DNA of 64,000 bases, from NCBI GenBank assembly GCA_036426205.1, contig CM071569.1, positions 3,817,644-3,881,643 on the forward strand, given 5' to 3'. Within the stretch, counting starts at the first letter, position 1. The number at the start of each line of letters is the position of its first letter. The notes under the pieces are model-generated. The model saw only the letters and a program-made list of their open reading frames with translations. It ran no database searches and was not told where the DNA came from. Origin of the DNA: Ascaphus truei (lineage: Eukaryota; Chordata; Amphibia; Anura; Ascaphidae). Below, in pieces: positions 54,181 through 64,000 of this stretch. The translations under genes and the position numbers were made by a program.

Positions 54181-54710
54181 CTCTATTTTAATAGATTAAT
54201 TAATCACTCAAACTGCTCAGCACAAAGCAGTTAGTGAAAAGAAAGTGCACAATGTGATTATATTTTACATTATACAAATACACAGAACTATATAAATACA
54301 GTACAATAACTAATCTCCTTATCATAAAAATACAATGAATTGAAAAATAAAAAAATAATTAAAATGAGATAAAATATGACGTAAGTAAAACGTACAGTAG
54401 GACATTAATACACAATACTATCCCTTATGATGTTATGCTTTCAAAACCAAAAAGAATTGGACTACTTAACACTAAACATATAGTTTACAGTAGGAACATA
54501 TTCTGTATCCACTGACACTCTGATCTATGCTGCATACTCTTAAACAACAATAGATACAATAGCTGCTATAAAGTGCATGTCTCCTCAAAGATAACCTATC
54601 TAATAATGCAATTTCCATGAAACAACGGTGCATGAGGCAATAGTCTAAGGAGGACGAGTAAAGAAAAGGGGCATTAAGCAATACAATATTGAAAACAATA
54701 CACAAATATA
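54181..54710. other. No gene seen
   Basis: AT-rich sequence without recognisable features. Confidence 0.45.
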
Positions 54711-54712
54711 TA

Positions 54713-54860
54713 CAGTGGCGGCCGCCTTTAACCTCCTGCGGCCGCCATCGCGGGATTTTTAAAAACGCGGGCAGATGCAGCGTTTTTTCGGCTTTTTCCG
54801 GTGCGGGGGGCGCTTTCAATGTTAAGCGCCATTAGCGCTTGTCTGATGATGCGGCCGACG
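54713..54860. mobile_element. GC-rich element end, hAT-like
   Basis: Starts CAGTGGCGGCCGCC, then CTGCGGCCGCCATCGCGGG, GGCGCTTTCAATGTTAAGCG and CGCCATTAGCGC hairpin-like words. The start is the complement of the end of the GC-rich insert at 21,862, so the two may be one family. Right end not found. Confidence 0.4.
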
Positions 54861-55129
54861 CATGGAAAATCCTGAGAAAAATTGAAAACATCCCCGCATT
54901 TTTACAGTAAATTGGAGGATAGGAGGGGCCGCAGCAGTACATGCTCCAAAGTGCATCAAAATCCAGTGCACCCACATATAAATATAAAATACTTTCAAAT
55001 ATATTTAAAAAAAATTGTGTAAAACTTATTCTGTATATAAAATCAAGGAGAGAACACCCAGAATAAATGAACATGGAGGAGGATCATGCCAGTCGATATT
55101 ACAGATATTCAGTTATTGGTACATATAAG

Positions 55130-55390
55130 TAAATACAGTCAAATTAAAAATGCACCAATGTCAATATCGACATTTAGCCCTTTTGGAATTCGAGTCTGCA
55201 TCTTGTAAATCCTAAAGGTTTCTCTTTTGGCCAGACTATTCACTCTGTTGCCTCCCCTCCAGTGACTAGGTATAAACTTAAAAAATAACTTTAAAACTTA
55301 AAACATTTGGATCAGAATTATGGAAAAGGCTAAAATGTTTGGATACATTATGTGTAAGGACCCCCTTTTTTATGTTTCCCAAGTGTTCAA
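55130..55390 (-). pseudogene. Penelope-like ORF, extreme C-terminus, decayed
   Basis: Minus strand encodes SHWRGGNRVNSLAKRETFRI then PKGLNVDIDIGAFL, the same C-terminal pattern as RGGDRLGILNRKE...LKHFL at 523. Stops precede it and the GIY-YIG core is not recognisable. Confidence 0.6.
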
Positions 55391-55396
55391 GAGTCC

Positions 55397-55989
55397 TGTC
55401 AGGATCGCCTAGACCTCCTGCCTAGCCATAGCTTCCTTGTCCACTGGGTGTGCTGCTGCCTTCTGTTGGCTCTGGATTCCTCTGTCTGTCTGTCTTCTTG
55501 TTGCTCCTGTCTCTGTCCTTTATAGCTTGCTTCCTGTCTGTTGTGTTTGCCTTTGCTTGAAGTCAGATTCCTAATGTACATGCTTCTGATATCCTGATCT
55601 GTTTTCTGTACCTGTACCATAGAAGTCTGTTCACAGTAAAAGCCCTTGCTGGTATCTGGCTTGTCCCTGTTGGTTCCTGTTCTCAGTCCCTGCCCCCAGG
55701 CCTGTCCTTGCTCCCCTGTCCTGTTCCAGTCTCCTCGTTGCTGACCTGTTACCTGACTTCGCTACTGCCGCCTGCCTTCGGACCTCTGCCTTGTTACCGG
55801 CTACCTGCCGCCTGCCTCGGACCTCTGCTTGTTACCTGACGTCACTACCTGCCGCCTGCCTCGGACCCCTGCTTGTTTCCCTACTGCGCTGTCTGCCGCC
55901 TGCCTCGGACCCTCTGATTGTCACCCCTACTATGCTTCCTACTGTTCCGGCCACCGAGATCCTACCCGCCACAGGAGTCTCCCGTGACA
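55397..55989 (+). mobile_element. LTR candidate, 593 bp
   Basis: Opens TGTCAGGATCGCC and closes TCTCCCGTGACA, satisfying TG...CA with imperfect inverted ends. A poly(A)-type AGTAAAAGCCC lies near 55,635. It contains a 40-44 bp tandem repeat (CTGCCGCCTGCCTCGGACC; units at 55,765, 55,805, 55,849, 55,893). No target duplication or adjoining gag/pol was seen, so Ty3/gypsy type is inferred. Confidence 0.5.
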
Positions 55990-56123
55990 GAAAGCAAAGG
56001 CCACTTCTGGATCTCGCTGGAACAGATTCTCTGCCTTCCTGCTTCAGCAGACCCCATCCGCTTGGAGGAAGATAAGTACTTTTTTGTTTTTGTTTTTTGA
56101 AATCCCAGTTGGGATCCTGAAGG

Positions 56124-56771
56124 TTTTGTTGCTGCAAAGGTTTCTGCAGGGTTTTTTGTGCCACTTTCTCCCTGAGAAGAATTCCCTTTAAAAAAAAAAA
56201 AAAAAAAAAGACGGTTACCTTGATTTACTGCTTTCCCTGGTTGGACCACTGCTGNNNNNNNNNNNNNNNNNNNNNNNNNNNNNNNNNNNNNNNNNNNNNN
56301 NNNNNNNNNNNNNNNNNNNNNNNNNNNNNNNNNNNNNNNNNNNNNNNNNNNNNNNNNNNNNNNNNNNNNNNNNNNNNNNNNNNNNNNNNNNNNNNNNNNN
56401 NNNNNNNNNNNNNNNNNNNNNNNNNNNNNNNNNNNNNNCTCTGCATTGTGGGTGGGCCACTGCAGATTTTCAGACTCACATTTCTTTTTAAGACGGTTAC
56501 CTTGATTTACTGCTTTCCCTGGTTGGACCACTGCTGTTCACAGGGTCCCCATTTCAAAAGACAAAAGTGCTCCCATTATTTTGTTGCTGCAAAGGTTTCT
56601 GCAGGGTTTTCTTTGTGCCACTTTCTCCCTGAGAATAATTCCCTTTTACAAATAAATAAATAAAAACCCTCCCTGCAGTACCTGTTTTTGCCATTTTCAG
56701 ACTTTCATTACCTGGACAAGAATTGTCTCTGCATTGTGGGTGGGCCACTGCAGATTTTCAGACTCACATTT

Positions 56772-56774
<3 letters not shown>
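56124..56774 (+). repeat. Tandem repeat, about 282-288 bp period, containing the assembly gap
   Basis: GACGGTTACCTTGATTTACT occurs ahead of and behind the gap (56,210 and 56,492), CTCTGCATTGTGGGTGGGCC at 56,439 and 56,727, TTTTGTTGCTGCAAAGG at 56,124 and 56,579. The 190 bp between CTGCTG (56,536) and CTCTGC (56,727) is missing in the first unit exactly where 184 N stand. Confidence 0.8.
56255..56438. other. Assembly gap, 184 N
   Basis: Run of N. Comparison of flanking tandem units predicts that the hidden sequence resembles 56,537-56,726. Confidence 1.
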
Positions 56775-56870
<96 letters not shown>

Positions 56871-56892
56871 ACACACACACTCACAGACACAC
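56775..56892 (+). repeat. (CA)n microsatellite
   Basis: CA repeat with CCC, GAC and CTC interruptions, followed by A- and T-runs at 56,905-56,940. Confidence 0.95.
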
Positions 56893-56944
56893 AGGGGGAG
56901 TTTTTTAAAAAAAAATATTTTTTTTTTTTTTTTTTTTAAACCAA

Positions 56945-57025
56945 TCTTGCAGGCTTCCCGGGGGCTGGACCAAATGACTTCGGGGGCCTTATACAGCCCG
57001 CGGGCCGGAGGTTCCCCACCCCTGC
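56945..57025. mobile_element. hAT-type element end
   Basis: Ends GCCCGCGGGCCGGAGGTTCC CCACCCCTG (split), whose complement CAGGGGTGGGGAACCTCCGG is the common vertebrate hAT terminus. The other end is not visible; perhaps lost to the CA repeat. Confidence 0.6.
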
Positions 57026-58066
57026 TATACAGTATGAACTCATAACGTTAATCTTCAAATTACAATTACACACACTTGAAGTACTGTACGGCAATAAAAA
57101 ACATTGCTATTAGATTTTTATGACAACAACTCGCGATCGCCCACTTGAGTTTCTCGACGGTATTGAAGACAACGCTAAAATGCCATTTTCTGCACTCGAT
57201 AAAAACACTAGTAAACACGCATCTTAACGCAGTAAAGTTTGAAGAAATCACGCACCATGACCTGGGTTTGCCTAGGTATACAACCCGTGAAATACGGAGA
57301 GCTTCCGAATATGCCAGGATTCGGAGGGTGAAGACTTCTAAAGGTAAGATAAATATTGAATGTATGTAAATGTCTTTTTTTAGTTTTTTTGATTGTATTT
57401 ATTTATTTTTATATTTTTCATTGCCCATTGACTGCTAATGCATTAATCTCTGCCCAGGGTACAGATAAATACAGTGACAGGCAATGCCTTTTTTTGACAA
57501 ATGCTTGTTTTGTATTGATTGGTATTTTTTCTATTTCTGTTTATTGTTTTGATTAAATTGTTTGGAATTTGAATGGCTTGTTTTTAGTATATTTGTGGAT
57601 TGGCTAGCAGTTCTATTTCTTGATTTGTTTTGTTGGTTATTGTGTTTCTATAATTGTATTCTATTATTTTGATATAATATAATTTTCATTCTTTAGCGGT
57701 TTTGGTGTTAGAATAATTTTATTGATGTGTAGTTGTGGCTTTTTAGTTCTATTATTGTTGAGGTGTTTAGGTGCTTGTTTATTTCTTTAATTGTTGTGTA
57801 TTGTTGTGCTTGATTGTTTTAATATGTTGGCCATTGACTGCTATAGTGGCTAATCATGCTCATATTATATGGGTATGATGTACCACTGTTCCAATCAATG
57901 GGTAGAGGATGGGTATAGTGGCCCTTGGGTGGTTAGGCCTCCCGGGTGGGTAGCGGTGGATTGTGAGTTAAACCCTTAATTACTATTGTGGGTATTAATC
58001 GTTAAGGTGATTAAGGGGTTAGGGGCCATTAGATTATATTTTTTTATGTACTCTTGATGGCAACAG

Positions 58067-58117
58067 AGGACATAGACCTGGAGTATGCTGACGAAGATGC
58101 CCTTCATGATGGAAGTG
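58067..58117 (+). other. Exon-like module, 51 bp, of copy C
   Basis: Borders GATGGCAACAG and GTAAGTAGAAAG. Exactly the same length as the block at 14,846; reads DIDLEYADEDALHDGS. Differences between the two copies are mostly such that the frame stays open. Confidence 0.5.
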
Positions 58118-58601
58118 GTAAGTAGAAAGTTTTATTTACTTTATTTATGCTGGCTGGCTATTATTTGATTGTGAATGGGCAAATGCACTATTATCCATTT
58201 CTGGATAATAGTCATTTTGCCCATTACTGTACTGTATGTGTTGGGGGGGGGGGGGGGTTGGGGGAAAGGAGGTGGGTAGTAAGGTTGTTGTGTTTATTTA
58301 TGATTTTTGGGGGTAGAGGGATTGGGTGAAGGGGGTAGTTGCCCCAGGGGTGGGTCTTTAGGCCTACCGGGAGGGTAGCCGGACTGGTTAACCCCTTCAT
58401 TACCATAGCGGTTCCCACCTCTATAGTAGTGAAGGGGTTACTCCTCCCGCAACCTTCCAGGCAGCCCTAACCACCCACCCTGGGGCTACTACCCCCTTCA
58501 TCCACCCCCTCTGCCTCCAATAAACAGGCAATTGAGGTTGAACCCCTTCATTGCCTTAGCGGCTAGCGGCTAAAGGTAATGAAGCTGGTTTAATAAAAAA
58601 A

Positions 58602-58868
58602 TTAATACGTGTACGTGAGCAGGTGGTCTTCGGAGATGAACCGTGTTGATTTGAGGTCCGGGGACCCCCTGCTTCCCGAGATACAGGCCCCGTTATGAAG
58701 CCCCGTTATGCATTTAAATCCCCCGGTCACACGTCACGTAAGACATTTAAATGCATAGGAGATACCAGCACCCCATAATGGGGCCTTATCTCGGGAAGCA
58801 GGGGGTCCCCGGACTGAAATCAATGCGGTTCGTCTCTGGAGACCCCCTGCTCACGTATACTAGTGTTA
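58602..58868. repeat. Foldback module of copy C
   Basis: Arms from ACGTGTACGTGAGCAGG to CCTGCTCACGTATACTAGTG; centre CGGTCACACGTCACGTAAG, a decayed form of GTCACGTGAC. Confidence 0.7.
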
Positions 58869-59130
58869 AAAATTGTATTAAAAGCCTGCGATTGCTGGTG
58901 AGATACAGTATGTGCAGGGAGAGGCGGCTCTCTCTGTGCAGCTCTCTATGCAGCTGGGTCTGATGGCTGCAGATCGCCGGGTGAGCCCTTTAGAGAGAGG
59001 CTCTGGCCATCACGTCGCTGGCTCCTTGCCAGTTTGGGGCATTTTTCTATCGCAGGTATTCAAAGCTAAAAAAAATGGCGGCGTAACCAGCCGAGCGACT
59101 TTTTTATGAAGGCTACAAGAATAGGCCCCT

Positions 59131-59430
59131 ATATCTTACTTTCCTGCAATTATAGTCAAATAGGGAAACAATTACTTGTATTTTTACCACCTTCAGGGAG
59201 ATTTAGGATGAAAGTGCAGGACATTCTGAGTAAATTACATTATAATTAGAAAAAAAAGAACCTGTTTGATATGTTATCATTATATAGAAATAACAAACAT
59301 TGCTTTTAGTGTAGCATGTCACATCTCAGAAGAGATATACTGTGCTCACTAACCCCCAGACTCATCAAGCTCTGTTATGGGTTACCACACAGTACCCAAA
59401 AAGGCATTAACTGCCACTAACTTGAATTTT
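59131..59430. other. No gene seen
   Basis: AT-rich spacer between copy C and the LINE. Confidence 0.5.
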
Positions 59431-59431
59431 A

Positions 59432-60180
59432 TTTTTATTTTATAAAAATGTTTTACCAGGAAGTAATACATTGAAAGTTACCTCTCGTTTTCAAGTATGT
59501 CCTGGGCATAGTTAATATGACAAATAATACATGGTTACAAATACAGTTACATAAATGAACAGGTATACATTAAATACAATACATTGCATGCACAGTTAGA
59601 GAAGATGTATATTATAGGCTTATGTAACAGTTACAGACCAGATTAAAATGTGAGACAGCCTTAGTTTTGCTAGAACTTAAACTGGTAGTGGATGTGAGAG
59701 TCTCCGGTAGGTTGTTCCAGTTTTGGGGTGCACGGTAAGAGAAGGAGGAGCGGCCGGATACTTTGTTGAGCCTTGGGACCATGAACAGTCTTTTGGAGTC
59801 AGATCTCAGATGATAAGTGCTGCATGTGGTAGGGGTGAGGAGCTTGTTCAGATAGGTGGGTAGCTTGCCCAGAAAGAAGGCAAGACGAAAAGGTGAACTT
59901 TGCGCCAGACTCGAGTGATGACCAATCTAGTTATTTGAGCATTTCACAGTGATGTGTGTTGTAGTTGCATTTGAGAACAAAACGACAAATTGAATTGTAG
60001 AGGGTATCAAGTTTGCTAAAGTGGGATTGAGTTGCCGAGCCATATACTATGTCTCCATAGTCAATAATTGGCATTAGCATCTGCTGTGCGATAGATACGT
60101 TTTCTGACCAGGAGACTTAGGGAGGATTTGTTCCTGTAAAGTACCCCAAAGCGTTGAGGAGTTCAGCTGTATCTGCCTGT
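59432..60180 (-). pseudogene. L2-like LINE copy, 5' truncated
   Basis: Minus strand matches 60,834-61,599: 3' tail with GTAACTTTCAATGTATTACT, then RAPQNWNNLP-type and RSDSKRLFMVPRL-type coding text in broken frames and, further up, text corresponding to a decayed RT C-terminus. It differs by indels from the next copy. Confidence 0.75.
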
Positions 60181-60281
60181 TTCATATTGTATAGTTTCTG
60201 ATAATGTGAGTATAGAATGACATATTAATCATGTGATGTTTGTCACTGATTTGTCACTCATTCTACTGTAGTGCAGACGAG

Positions 60282-60486
60282 TATTCTAAAACAAATCTGG
60301 GGCAATCACCAACAAGACCCAGGTACATGCTGGGTACATGCCGGGTACATGCTGGGTACATGCTGGGTACATCCTGCAACATTTCAGTGACATTTCTGCA
60401 GACAGACTAATGGCCCATCGGATTAACAGCGGGGGTCCCTGCCAGTCCCATTCAAACTGAATAGGACTGCCAGGGACCCCTTCTGA
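60282..60486. repeat. 12-bp tandem repeat and adjoining hairpin
   Basis: About five units of GGGTACATGCTG at 60,318-60,375, then a hairpin at 60,433-60,482 whose arms GGGGTCCCTGCCAGTCC and GGACTGCCAGGGACCCC pair with one mismatch. Probably parts of one small interspersed element. Confidence 0.65.
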
Positions 60487-60833
60487 CCTTATTGATAACA
60501 ATTTGGTTAAACATTTTTAATTTGAGTGGTGTGCAGAAAAACATTAAAAACATAAATTTACGAGCACAATAGTCATGTATTGAATTTAGTATAATTCATT
60601 TTGATCCCGTTCTCTTACTGTAAATCTTTGAAACTTCACAGCCAGTAGCCAATCTTGCCAGATTTTTAGGGTAAAGATTTAAGAATTGTCTCCCCTAACT
60701 ATGAACTAATGCTCAAAAGAACGCAGGGAGAGCTTATTTACCAAACACTCGGGCTGCAAATTCTGCACGGGGCACAGCACTAGATCTATCAAGGAAAATC
60801 ATTCTCATTGTAGCCATCTTCTTTGATTATTAA

Positions 60834-61740
60834 TTTATTTATTATTTATTTATAAAATATTTTACTAGGAAGTAATACATTGAGAGTTACCTCTCGTTTT
60901 CAAGTATGTCCTGGGCACAGAGTTAAGACAAATAATACATGGTTACAAATACAGTTACATAAATGAGCAGGGTATACATTATATACAAGACATTGCGTGC
61001 ACAGTTAAAGAAAATATACATTATGAGCGTATGAAACAGTTACAGACCAGGTTAAAATGTGAGACAGCCTTAGATTTGAAAGAACTTAGACTGGTGGTGG
61101 ATGTGAGAGTCTCTGGTAGGTTGTTCCAGTTTTGGGGTGCACGGTAGAAGGAGGAACTTCCGGATACTTTGTTGAGCCTTGGGACCATGAACAGTCTTTT
61201 GGAGTCTGATCTCAGGTGATAAGTGCTGCATGTGGTAGGGGTGAGGTGCTTGTTCAGATAGCTGGGTAGCTTGCCCATAAAGAATTTAAAGACAAGACAG
61301 GAAAGGTGAACTTTGCGCCTAGACTCTAGTGATGACCAATCTAGTTCTTTGAGCATATCGCAGTGATGTGTGTTGTAGTTGCAATGGAGAACAAAACGAC
61401 AAATTGAATTGTAGAGGGTGTCAAGTTTGCTAAGGTGGGTTTGAGCTGCCGAGCCATATATTAAGTCTCCATAGTCAATAATTGGCATTAGCATCTGCTG
61501 TGCGATACGCTTTCTGACCAGGAGACTTAGGGAGGATGTGTTCCTGTAAAGTACACCTAGTTTGGCATAGGTCTTGGTTGTCAGGGTATCAATGTGCATC
61601 CCGAATGTTAAGTGGGAGTCAAGCCATATGCCCAGGTATTTAAAACTAGTAACAGGAGTTAGGGTGGTGTTAGTGTTGGTTCTAATGTGGAGCTCAGTCG
61701 CTGGAAGCTTTGAATGAGCAAGTTCTGGTGCATTAACCCA
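60834..61740 (-). pseudogene. L2-like LINE, RT C-terminus and 3' tail
   Basis: Largest LINE copy on this strand. The frame is open from about 61,740 to a stop at 61,021: FKYLGIWLDSHLTFGMHID, then LMPIIDYGDLIYGSA, CDMLKELDWSSLESRRKVHL, YLNKHLTPTTCSTYHLRS and RAPQNWNNLPETL, all typical of the thumb and C-terminus of L2/CR1-type reverse transcriptases. The catalytic domain is missing through 5' truncation. The 3' tail ends in ATTTATTTATTATT-type repeats (plus strand 60,832-60,856). The open frame of roughly 240 codons suggests relatively recent insertion. Confidence 0.8.
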
Positions 61741-64000
61741 TAAAGGAGCTTGATGAATGACCCCTTAAGTGCCTACTCTAGTTTAAATGAAATCTGTGGT
61801 CATACGTATGTAGCCTCGTGGTCAGATGTTTACCTCCGGGAAGAATGTAAGTAAGTAGGGACCCTGTGTGTTCAGAACCACTGGGGTGTGTTCACTAGCC
61901 ATCGGGGATACTGGGTACCTATGCAGATGGGTAAAAGCTCTAGCGTGTGGATTCGGGGCAGAGAAGCAGTAGGAGGAGGTCTTAGACCTACGGGCACCAG
62001 GGAGATTTATATGGAACAACAATCTTTTATGGCAGCAACTTCTTCTGACTGCAGGGTTTTTCTGGGTTCCAATCAGACAGGTTTTATTGGGAAAGGCTTC
62101 CTGGGGTAGAAAACTGACCTTAGGTGCTGGACCCGGTTATCTTTCCAGTAGTAGAGACAGGGGAGATTTTCCATCTAGTAGTCTCTTCTTTTAAGACCTT
62201 CCCTATTTGTCTTATTCTTCCTGGTTGATGGAAGACCAATGGCCCTCAGACATGGCATTCTTTTCGTTGGCACTGCACCCTCCTGCTCCTACCACCTTGT
62301 TTTAGGGGGCAGGATATACTGTATATTCCTGACTACTCCCTGTGGCCCCCCTTCTTATATTCCATCTTACAAGCTACGGTAGATCTAAGGGACCTAAGCA
62401 TGGATGACAAGCTACACTTAAAAACCATACAAGGTATAAGAAGATGATGTGTAGAAAACAAGAAGAGATATGAGGTTTAAAAAGCTTTATATACCTTATT
62501 ACCTATAGAAAATTATGTTCCAGCTACAGTAAAAGGTACCACAGCCTGCAATGAATGTGTTGTTTAATAAAAGAAAACTGTATTACCAAAAGAGACCATT
62601 GATGTGAAAACAGGACACAAATGAATTCCTTAGTTGCTTCGGGCACTGTTTGGGTTAATGCAGGATGAAAACAGAATCAGTTCATCTCAGTAGCCTGCTA
62701 TTACCTGTGATGATAATAGCGCAGCACATGAAATCACAGGAGTTTTGATTTAGGTTCTGCCTTTACTGCTGCTCCTAATGTGATCTTGGGAAAACCACAT
62801 TAAATTCCAGTGCTTCGAGTTCTGTAAAATTCTAATGATATGCTTCTGCCTCCTTTCTCTTTATGCTAGCTTTGTGATTGGAAGCTGATTAGACCATACA
62901 ATGGTACATGTTCTCAGTGAACCCGCATTTATGTAATGACTGGGTCCATAAACGTGTCTGTAGCACAGTTCCCGTAAGAATGAACATGAGACGGTATGTA
63001 CATAGCAAAGCATTCTGAGCAAATATACAGTCAGTTGCTGCCTTGATAGAGGCTGGTAGTAAGCAGATAAAGCACTGGATATGCCACACAAAAAAATCAT
63101 ATTTTGCAGCAAACCCAAAGTGCCCATCCTCTTTTCTACAAATATACAGTATTTCCCTAAAAGCAACAAGTAGTTACTGTACAGTACATACTGAGTTGGA
63201 AACATAAGCTACAGTTATCCACTAGTTGTATATGCCTTGGATTGCAGTGCATCACTGTTTACTACACAATAAAATAATTCTACTAAAGCAAGGGTAGCAG
63301 GGGTAGCGAAGGATGGGAAAGGAGGAGGCGGGGGGGGGGGGGATGCAGTAGGACAGTGGCCTGCCAAAAAAAAGTGCCCATTTATTGGCACGTCTTAAAA
63401 AAAGGTTGGCCACCTCTGTCCCAAAACATTAAATTGTACATTAAATTGTACATTAAATTATCTACTCTCCATGCCATCTTTCTAAGCAACACCCCCACCC
63501 CTCCCATTAATGCATATGTGTTGTATCCAGAGTAATATTGTTTTCTGATTGCTGTTCTGTAACCTATGGTCCAGTACCTAACGGGGTCAAGCAACTCCTC
63601 AATACACCACAGAGAGAGCTTTATTTGTATACCCCGTATACTAGCAAAATTAATTTAGCTACACGGATAAATATAAATGTGGGGACAGTAAAAACGAAGC
63701 ACACCATTAATGTGCATACATGTAGGTAAAAAACACAATATTACATAGAGCTCATGAACATGTACACATTCATGGCTGTTCCCAGGTGGATACACTCTTC
63801 TTCCAATTCTGCAAATGTTTTTAGTGGCTACATTTCTACAAGAAAAGCCAACTGTTTGATATTAACATGAGCAATAGCTATAGAGACCTGGGATATAGAA
63901 AGGACTGCACAGCTTCTCAAGTGTACAGTAATATCTATAGTCACACTTAAATCTGTAGGAAATGTCTCTAGTATAATTTACAGTAGATCAGACCAATTTA
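61741..64000. other. No gene seen
   Basis: Mixed to AT-rich. G-run at 63,333-63,342; CAGTGGCCTGCC and GGTTGGCCACCTCTG at 63,354-63,415 may be ends of a tiny hAT-type MITE. TTAAATTGTACAT repeats twice near 63,430. Confidence 0.4.

Larger units (their letters stand above)
57300..59130 (+). mobile_element. Modular element copy C
   Basis: In order: GGATTCGGAGGGTGAAGACT with donor-like AAAG/GTAAGA (57,343/57,344), T-rich tract, GCCCATTGACTGCTA-type block repeated (57,420; 57,830), CCCCTTAATTACTATTGTGG hairpin (57,975-58,022), exon-like block, ATTATCCATTTCTGGATAAT palindrome (58,190-58,210), G-run, further hairpin modules (58,386-58,440; 58,540-58,580), E-box-family foldback (58,602-58,868), and a right end reading GGCTACAAGAATAGGCCCC. 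The left end is not clear. It is the most complete unit in plus orientation without inner rearrangement. Confidence 0.6.

Noticed and set aside
55962..56663. Frames running through the gap
   Set aside because: They consist of unknown residues across 184 N and are meaningless.
57145..57369. 74-codon frame ending in RRASEYARIRRVKTSKGK just before a donor-like site
   Set aside because: Only the last part is shared with copy B and the frame is not preserved there.

Overview
This is vertebrate nuclear DNA, AT-rich, intergenic and dominated by interspersed repeats. The mixture of repeats (vertebrate-type Penelope-like elements with GIY-YIG domains and hammerhead motifs, CR1/L2-type LINEs, a tRNA-derived CORE-type SINE, sushi/PEG10-like Ty3/gypsy, hAT, pogo/Tigger and Harbinger-like MITEs) suggests an amphibian, most likely a frog. 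Species cannot be read from the sequence. No complete host gene was found; the only host-like coding candidate is a possible terminal exon with a forkhead-type tail at 53.28-53.49 kb (tentative). No tRNA, rRNA or CRISPR locus is visible. One assembly gap of 184 N lies at 56,255-56,438.

Layout. 0-5 kb: TIR element (second copy at 27.3 kb), a Penelope C-terminal ORF on the minus strand, a minus-strand copy of a large modular element, a 30-bp tandem repeat. 5-13 kb: solo LTR with 4-bp target duplication (6.88-8.04 kb), a MITE, a foldback-element monomer abutted by 123-bp direct repeats (10.3-10.9 kb), an L2-like tail. 13.2-18.35 kb: modular element B, with a LINE and a Penelope terminal fragment inside it. 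19.96-27.18 kb: a decayed Ty3/gypsy element carrying nested insertions (GC-rich insert, CR1-type LINE, 735-bp foldback with 15-bp target duplication). 27.8-35 kb: TIR element full of NRF1-like sites, Harbinger-like MITE, LTR on minus strand, SINE inside an L2 tail. 37-39.4 kb: hammerhead-like Penelope ends and an L1/Tx1-type ORF1 remnant. 39.65-45.54 kb: modular element A, about 5.9 kb, with matching ends. 45.7-55.4 kb: perfect hAT MITE, Tigger-like MITE, a Penelope copy with inverted ends, several hammerhead motifs. 55.4-57 kb: LTR and a tandem array containing the gap. 57.3-59.13 kb: modular element C. 59.4-61.74 kb: two L2-like LINE copies. 61.7-64 kb: nothing recognisable.

Two systems stand out. 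First, a family of large, apparently non-autonomous modular elements (copies at about 2.4-3.1, 13.2-18.35, 39.65-45.54 and 57.3-59.13 kb). They share an ordered set of parts: a foldback core with CCAAT boxes, CRE and TATA box; an exon-like block with AG/GTAAGT borders encoding an acidic peptide; a hairpin built on AACCCCTTAAT; an ATTATCC/GGATAAT palindrome; a GC-rich repeat block behind a polypyrimidine-AG; and ends with repeated TTAGTGCAT motifs. In copy A the arms form a giant inverted repeat, so that two promoter-like cores point outward to two exon-like blocks. Second, at least eight hammerhead-ribozyme-like motifs, one with an intact core and a perfect stem II at 49.95-50.00 kb, mark Penelope-like element termini across the window.
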